Shown here in pieces: positions 30,229-34,788 of a stretch of DNA of 34,788 bases. Source of the stretch: Microcaldota archaeon (GTDB lineage Archaea > Micrarchaeota > Micrarchaeia > Anstonellales > J096); contig JAADEL010000007.1 in assembly GCA_013153395.1 (NCBI GenBank), positions 1 through 34,788 on the forward strand. Reading direction: 5' to 3'. Position numbers and translations under genes: made by a program. The notes below the pieces were generated by a model. It was not told the DNA's origin and made no database searches. It worked only from the letters and a program-made list of their open reading frames with translations. Positions within the stretch are counted from its first letter, which is position 1. Each line of letters opens with the position of its first letter.

Positions 30229-33200
30229 GTGATTATAAAGGAGCTTACTCTTGACCATTTTAAATCCTTCAAGAAGGCCAACATCCTCTTTTATCCAGAC
30301 ATAAACATCATCATTGGGCCCAACGGCTCAGGTAAGAGCAACATATGCGATGCATTAAAGTTTCTTCTAGGAGAGAAGTCCCTTTCCCAGCTTAGAGCCA
30401 AATCCTCCAAGGACCTTATTTATAGAGGAGCATCTGAGGCCCGGGTAAGGGGTGTTTTTCAGACCTCCGAAGGTGAAGTCGAACTAGAACGAGGGATCCA
30501 CAAAGACAAGGTTTATTATAAGATAAATGGTAAGAAAGTGTCCCGAGGAGATTATGTTTCCTTCTTGGCCCTGCACGGCATAACCAACTCCAACCGCATT
30601 TTCATCCTACAGGGGCAGATTGATAAGCTGGTGGGCATGGGAAAAAAGGAAAGGGAACAGTTTTTTGCCGATGGTGCGGGCACCATCCATTTTGATATAC
30701 GGAAAGAGGAGGCCCTCAAGGAGATTGCCTTTGTGGACCGTAGAATATCGGAGATAAATATCGTGCTGGGCGAGAAGCTTGCCCTGATGGAGGAGCTTGA
30801 AAAGGAGGTGGAGCGGGCCCGGCAGTTTATGAGCATCAAGGAAAGGATGGAGCTCCTGCGTCAAAATATTTTGCTTCGGATGTATAAAGAGAAAAAGGCT
30901 CAGCTGGAGCGCTTTAAAGAGGAGCAGCAAAAGCTCCTGGAGGAAAAATCCCAGATAGAGGGTGAGCTTGCTCGCATCAAGGAAAGGATAAAAGAGATAG
31001 AGGCAGAGAAGGCCAAGCTTGTGGAAGAGCTTAGCAACAGCGAACGAGCCCAAGCCTATGCCGAGCTCGAGAAGGTAAAGGAGGAGCTGGAGAAAAAGAG
31101 GGCGGAGCTCCGACAATACGAGACCTTGAGGTTTGAGAAGAGCAAGCTCCACAAAGAGCTCTTGGAGAGAAGGCAACAGCTAGCCCGAGAGGTGGAGAGC
31201 CTGGAACGCTATGCCAAGGCTCAAGAGGACGACAAGATAGATAAGGCCATCCAGAAGCTCAAGTCCATTACTCAGGAGCTGGCCGAGGTGGAAAAGGAGA
31301 TAGGGGAGCTCAAGGGACGTTTGGAGAGCATAGGTGCCTTTGCCTCGGAAATCGGAAACCTCGAGGAGCTCAAAAAAGAATTATCCCAAACCCAGCAAAA
31401 AATAATGGAATCCTTCCAAGAAGAACGAGAGCTCACCGAGAGCATAAAGCAGCTGGAGAAGAGGATAGGGGAGCTCAGAAAGAAACAAGGAGAGCTCTCC
31501 GCCTATGGAATGCGATCTACCTTGATGGAGTTTATCAAAGATTTGAGGGAGCAGATCCCAGGTATATATGACCTTGTAATCAACTTGATTGAGTTTGACC
31601 CGATGTATGCAGAGGCTGTGGATGCGATGGGAGGTCGTTTGCTCAATGTGGTTGTAGAGGATCTCGAGGTAGCCAAGAAGCTCTCCCAAATCTTTAAGGA
31701 AAGAAAGCTGGGAAGGATCTCCATCATTCCGCTCAAGGAGCTGGTGGTGGAGTATGTGCCCGATGTGAATGTAGGTATGGGTCGCCTCCGCAATTATATC
31801 AAAACCGACCCTCGTTTTCAGAAGGTAGTGGATTATGTGTTTGGAGACGTGGTGCTTGTTAGGGAGTTTGACGATGCCAAGCCCTATATCGGCAAGTATC
31901 GCATGGTCACCCTAGGAGGAGAGTTTTTCGAGAGGTCAGGAGTGGTCACAGTGGGAAAGTCTCACCAGGCTATTTCCTCGGCCAAGGTTCTACGCCAGAT
32001 AGAAGAGGAGCTCGCCCAGCTTGAGAAAGAAAAGCATGAGCTCAACCGCAAACTTTATGAATATCGCGAGTATGTGCAGACGCTGAGGGAGAAGAAATCC
32101 CGGCTAGAGAGCGAGATAAAGATGCTGGAAAAGACCTTGAATGCGCCCGAGCTCCAGCAGATTAAAGATCGCCTAGCCCAGCTAGAGGAGAAAAAGGCCC
32201 AACTCCTGAAGGAAAAGGAGGCCCTTGACAAGTTCTTGGAGCAATATCAAGAGCTGGTTAAGGAGAGGGAAAAGCTCGGAGAATACAGGGAGAAGAAGGC
32301 CCAGCTGGAGCAGCTAGACCAACAGATAAAAGCCCTAGATAGCGAGATAAAGGCGCTGGATGCCAAGATTAGGATGATGGGGGACAGCATACGCATACAG
32401 GAGCTCAAGGTAAGGCAGAAGGAGGCTCAATACCTGCGCATGGATGAGAACCTCAAGCGTTTGATGAGGCTGAGCTCAGAAAAAGAGGAGGAACTTAAGA
32501 ACCTTGGGTTGGAGCAGCAGAAGCTGTTGGAGAAGCTGAGTAAGGTAGAGAAGAGGCTTTATAAGCTGGAGGCCGAGCTCAACGTCCGAGAACAAGAACT
32601 CAAAGAGCTTGAGAGTAAGCTAGTAGAGCCCAAGGAAATCCTAGATATGGGAGTGGAGAAGATGGAGGAGGAGCTTGCCCGTCTAGAGGGCGAACTCGCC
32701 AATCTCGGGAATATTAACTTCCGGGCCCAGGAGCAATATGAACAACTCTCCCAAGACATCAAGGACATCAAGGAAAAGATTGATAAGCTCCGCAAAGAAA
32801 AAGAGGACCTAATCGCTCTCATTAAAGATCTGGAAATCAAGAAGATGAAATACTTCAGGGAATACATTTCCAAGGTAAATGAAAAGTTCCGAGAATACAC
32901 CTTAATGATACCTAATTTTGGTGAGGGAAAGATAGAATATGATAAAGAGATCCAAATCAAGCTTATTCGAAACAACAGGGCAATAAGGCTGGAGGCGCTC
33001 TCAGGAGGTGAGAGGTCCCTCTTGGGTTTGTTGCTGGTGTTTGCGATGAACACCATTAGGCCCATAACGATGGCGGTGTTTGATGAGGTGGATGCCGCCT
33101 TGGATAAGCTCAACGTCCAACGCCTCACTAACTTCATCCAAGAGCAGTCCCAGAAAACCCAGTTTATTATCGTGACCCACAATCCTTTGATGTCCAAGAT

Positions 33201-33267
33201 AGGGAGGAATGTTATAGGAGTAGCCAAGCAGGGAATGAGCTCTGCCCTTGCCCAAATCAGACAATAA
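30229..33267 (+). CDS. smc: Chromosome segregation SMC ATPase, short-armed
   Basis: The 1012-residue protein has Walker A GPNGSGKSN at 30-38, the Q-loop region FILQGQID near 125, a long coiled coil (about 165-420), a hinge (about 425-570, with AMGGRLLNVVVEDL near 466-479), a second coiled coil (about 590-870), the ABC signature LSGGERS at 924-930 and Walker B AVFDEVDAALDK. It entraps DNA in ATP-driven loops with ScpA and ScpB. Most prokaryotic SMCs are 1150-1200 residues; the shortfall is in the coiled-coil arms. The start is GTG with a TATA box 26.5 bp upstream. The next gene starts 31 bp after its stop. Confidence 0.95.
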   Translation: MIIKELTLDHFKSFKKANILFYPDINIIIGPNGSGKSNICDALKFLLGEKSLSQLRAKSSKDLIYRGASEARVRGVFQTSEGEVELERGIHKDKVYYKINGKKVSRGDYVSFLALHGITNSNRIFILQGQIDKLVGMGKKEREQFFADGAGTIHFDIRKEEALKEIAFVDRRISEINIVLGEKLALMEELEKEVERARQFMSIKERMELLRQNILLRMYKEKKAQLERFKEEQQKLLEEKSQIEGELARIKERIKEIEAEKAKLVEELSNSERAQAYAELEKVKEELEKKRAELRQYETLRFEKSKLHKELLERRQQLAREVESLERYAKAQEDDKIDKAIQKLKSITQELAEVEKEIGELKGRLESIGAFASEIGNLEELKKELSQTQQKIMESFQEERELTESIKQLEKRIGELRKKQGELSAYGMRSTLMEFIKDLREQIPGIYDLVINLIEFDPMYAEAVDAMGGRLLNVVVEDLEVAKKLSQIFKERKLGRISIIPLKELVVEYVPDVNVGMGRLRNYIKTDPRFQKVVDYVFGDVVLVREFDDAKPYIGKYRMVTLGGEFFERSGVVTVGKSHQAISSAKVLRQIEEELAQLEKEKHELNRKLYEYREYVQTLREKKSRLESEIKMLEKTLNAPELQQIKDRLAQLEEKKAQLLKEKEALDKFLEQYQELVKEREKLGEYREKKAQLEQLDQQIKALDSEIKALDAKIRMMGDSIRIQELKVRQKEAQYLRMDENLKRLMRLSSEKEEELKNLGLEQQKLLEKLSKVEKRLYKLEAELNVREQELKELESKLVEPKEILDMGVEKMEEELARLEGELANLGNINFRAQEQYEQLSQDIKDIKEKIDKLRKEKEDLIALIKDLEIKKMKYFREYISKVNEKFREYTLMIPNFGEGKIEYDKEIQIKLIRNNRAIRLEALSGGERSLLGLLLVFAMNTIRPITMAVFDEVDAALDKLNVQRLTNFIQEQSQKTQFIIVTHNPLMSKIGRNVIGVAKQGMSSALAQIRQ

Positions 33268-33270
33268 GGA

Positions 33271-33276
33271 TTTAAA
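33271..33276 (+). promoter_or_regulatory. TATA box of the winged-helix/coiled-coil gene
   Basis: TTTAAA lies directly after the smc stop codon, centred about 24.5 bp before the GTG at 33298. Confidence 0.45.
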
Positions 33277-33297
33277 AATAACGGGGAAAAGTAGTAT

Positions 33298-34788
33298 GTG
33301 AACGACGATTACGAGGAAATTTTGATATCCACTCCTATTGACCAGATGATACAAATTATCAAAGAACAGGGAGAGGTTCCTTTGGAATATCTGGCTCTTA
33401 AACTTAAGTATGATCCCGAGACCATCGAGGATTGGGCTCGTATATTAGAAAGAGATGGTATCTTGGAGATAAAATACGGACTGGATAAGACTATTATTCG
33501 TTGGAATGCCCCTACTAAAGAGGAGTTTGAGAAAAGGGCTACTCAGATTGAGGAGCAGAAGGCCTTTATAGAAAGTAAAGCGGAGAGTATCCAAGAGAGA
33601 ATAAAACAAGAAGAAAAGGAGATAAAGAGGCTTATTGAGATGCTGGAGAAAGAGGTGGAGGTGCTAAAACAAGAGAGGGATCGCATCTCTGCCTTCTTTG
33701 AGACAGTGGAGGAGCTTAAAACAGATGTTTATAAAACGGCTTCTCAGCTTGAAAAGGAGGTTCTTGGCCTGCGGGACCATCTTAACCAACTCACCACTGA
33801 GCTCAATGCTATTGAGATGATAGTAAAGGCGGTTGACCCTCAGGAACTCAAACAACTTATCCAAGAAATCATGCGTAATATTGAAGACAAAAGCACCTAT
33901 CTCAACAGCCTTATCCAAGAACTAGAAGAAAAGAAAAAAGAGTTGGAGAAGTATGCTCTCCCTGAGGTTAGCGAGATAGAGGAAATCAAGAAAGAAATAA
34001 GGGAGTTTAAGCAAAGGCTTCCTAAGCTAGAGGCCGCTTATACGGCATTGAAATCCGTAGGTGAGGTTCTCAAAGATAAAGAGGAGTTTATTCGAGAATA
34101 TGAAGAGCTTAAGCAGGAGGTAGATAAGCTTATCCAGGAAATCAACCTGCTCTCTGGTCCAGTGGATGTGCTGGAGAAGAAGATAAAGGATATAGCGGAG
34201 AGGATGGCCGAGCTCCAGAAGAAAGGAGCCGAGCTTAATCAGCAGCTCATGGTTCATATGGAGGTTATTAGTAATCTCGAGGGTGTGATCGATAAAGAAA
34301 GCTTAGAGCAGTTGTTGAGATTGGCGGAGAAGATAGAGAAGTGGGAGGAGGTGATCCAACGCTTCCCTGAGACGGTACATGAGATAGGAGAGGTTCTCAC
34401 CCAGCTCACCTACCGATTGCAGGAATATAGAGAAGAACATGGAAAGATCACCACTCAAATCAAAGGAGAGCTCCAAGCTCTTGAGCGCTTCTTGGAGATT
34501 GAAGAAGGATTTTATAAGGATAGCCAACGCCTGATTGCCGATATAAAGAACATCAAGAAGGAGGCGGGAGAGGGCTATCTGAAGATCCAGGAGAAGCTAG
34601 AGGCTATCGAGAAGCTTAAAGAAACCTTGGATGAGATTCTCACAAGCGATTCTTTCATGGCAGGATTGAAGGCTCTGGAGAATCTGGAGCAAAGGATGGG
34701 TGAGGTAGTGGAGAAGTTTGAGATGCTCAAGGAGATCTATACCGAGTTAGAGGACCTTAAGAAGCAATACAACATCCTTATTCAGAAT
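33298..34788 (+). CDS. Winged-helix N-terminus plus long coiled-coil protein (3' end outside window)
   Basis: From a GTG at 33298 the frame runs 497 codons without a stop to the right edge, so the gene is truncated by the window. Residues 1-70 form a helix-turn-helix (IDQMIQIIKEQGEVPLEYLALKLKYDPETIEDWARILERDGILEI); nearly everything after residue 75 is Glu/Lys/Leu-rich coiled coil with brief breaks. Proteins with this winged helix fused to a coiled coil occur in DPANN and related archaea, in my recollection, without known function. Its place directly after smc suggests a chromosome-organising partner; this is inference. Preceding ATG at 33295 is followed at once by TGA, so it is not the start. 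Confidence 0.75.
   Translation, partial: MNDDYEEILISTPIDQMIQIIKEQGEVPLEYLALKLKYDPETIEDWARILERDGILEIKYGLDKTIIRWNAPTKEEFEKRATQIEEQKAFIESKAESIQERIKQEEKEIKRLIEMLEKEVEVLKQERDRISAFFETVEELKTDVYKTASQLEKEVLGLRDHLNQLTTELNAIEMIVKAVDPQELKQLIQEIMRNIEDKSTYLNSLIQELEEKKKELEKYALPEVSEIEEIKKEIREFKQRLPKLEAAYTALKSVGEVLKDKEEFIREYEELKQEVDKLIQEINLLSGPVDVLEKKIKDIAERMAELQKKGAELNQQLMVHMEVISNLEGVIDKESLEQLLRLAEKIEKWEEVIQRFPETVHEIGEVLTQLTYRLQEYREEHGKITTQIKGELQALERFLEIEEGFYKDSQRLIADIKNIKKEAGEGYLKIQEKLEAIEKLKETLDEILTSDSFMAGLKALENLEQRMGEVVEKFEMLKEIYTELEDLKKQYNILIQN

Noticed and set aside
30552-33227. Antisense open frames in smc, up to 222 codons
   Set aside because: Glu/Lys/Leu-rich coiled-coil codons give stop-poor Ser/Leu/Phe-rich complements; no independent start signals were seen.
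33295-33300. ATG at 33295 as start of the coiled-coil protein
   Set aside because: The next codon is TGA; the overlapping GTG at 33298 opens the long frame.

Overview
The window is a gene-dense stretch of archaeal chromosome. The marker genes are a group II chaperonin (thermosome), the KH/beta-CASP ribonuclease aCPSF1 (FttA), FtsZ, archaeal D-aminoacyl-tRNA deacylase, bifunctional FBP aldolase/phosphatase, a tRNA splicing endonuclease-like subunit, archease and a tRNA-Gln(UUG). Most TATA-like boxes (TTTATA or TTTAAA) sit 24-27 bp before a start codon, so most promoter-proximal genes look leaderless. The lineage cannot be fixed from the sequence. A DPANN-type archaeon is a reasonable guess, because of the compact proteins, tight overlaps and a winged-helix/coiled-coil protein of a sort I associate with DPANN genomes, but this is inference. 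I see no rRNA, CRISPR array, insertion sequence or prophage.

Layout, left to right. 1-4000: end of a cation P-type ATPase, then ftsZ and an aCPSF1-dtdA operon on the minus strand. 4100-6900: a VapBC toxin-antitoxin pair, a tRNA-endonuclease-like subunit that has lost its catalytic Tyr and His, and a DHH phosphoesterase plus calcineurin-like phosphoesterase pair. 6800-9700: M42 peptidase and the large ATP-citrate lyase subunit (minus). 9700-12500: two unknown genes, tRNA-Gln and the thermosome with a hairpin terminator. 12500-16400: a membrane glycosyltransferase-like protein, a HemK-type methylase, a HAD hydrolase preceded by a candidate C/D box RNA, and an AAA/DUF4143 ATPase with two palindromic operators around its TATA box. 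16400-18800: FBP aldolase/phosphatase, nitroreductase and small unknowns. 18800-23000: a mevalonate operon (diphosphomevalonate decarboxylase, an HD protein, phosphomevalonate kinase, mevalonate kinase). 23000-26700: MazG-like protein, AlaX, a winged-helix protein, a SAMHD1-like HD protein and an M24 peptidase. 26600-34788: archease, ScpB and ScpA; a lytic-transglycosylase-like protein; a flippase-like protein; a short SMC; and a winged-helix/coiled-coil protein cut by the right edge.

Themes. Acetyl-CoA supply (citrate lyase), gluconeogenesis (FBP aldolase/phosphatase) and the classical, eukaryote-type lower mevalonate pathway suggest a cell that makes its own isoprenoids. Chromosome organisation and division are represented by SMC, ScpA, ScpB, FtsZ and probably the coiled-coil protein. 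RNA metabolism is represented by aCPSF1, the endonuclease-like subunit, archease, DtdA, AlaX and the candidate C/D RNA.

The most unusual items are a lytic-transglycosylase-like domain in a presumably wall-less archaeon, the C/D box RNA that abuts the HAD start codon, an HD protein inside the mevalonate operon, the degenerate tRNA-endonuclease subunit, the short SMC with its coiled-coil neighbour, and shared or interleaved divergent promoters. Several starts given here differ from the longest open frame because promoter spacing argues for an internal start.
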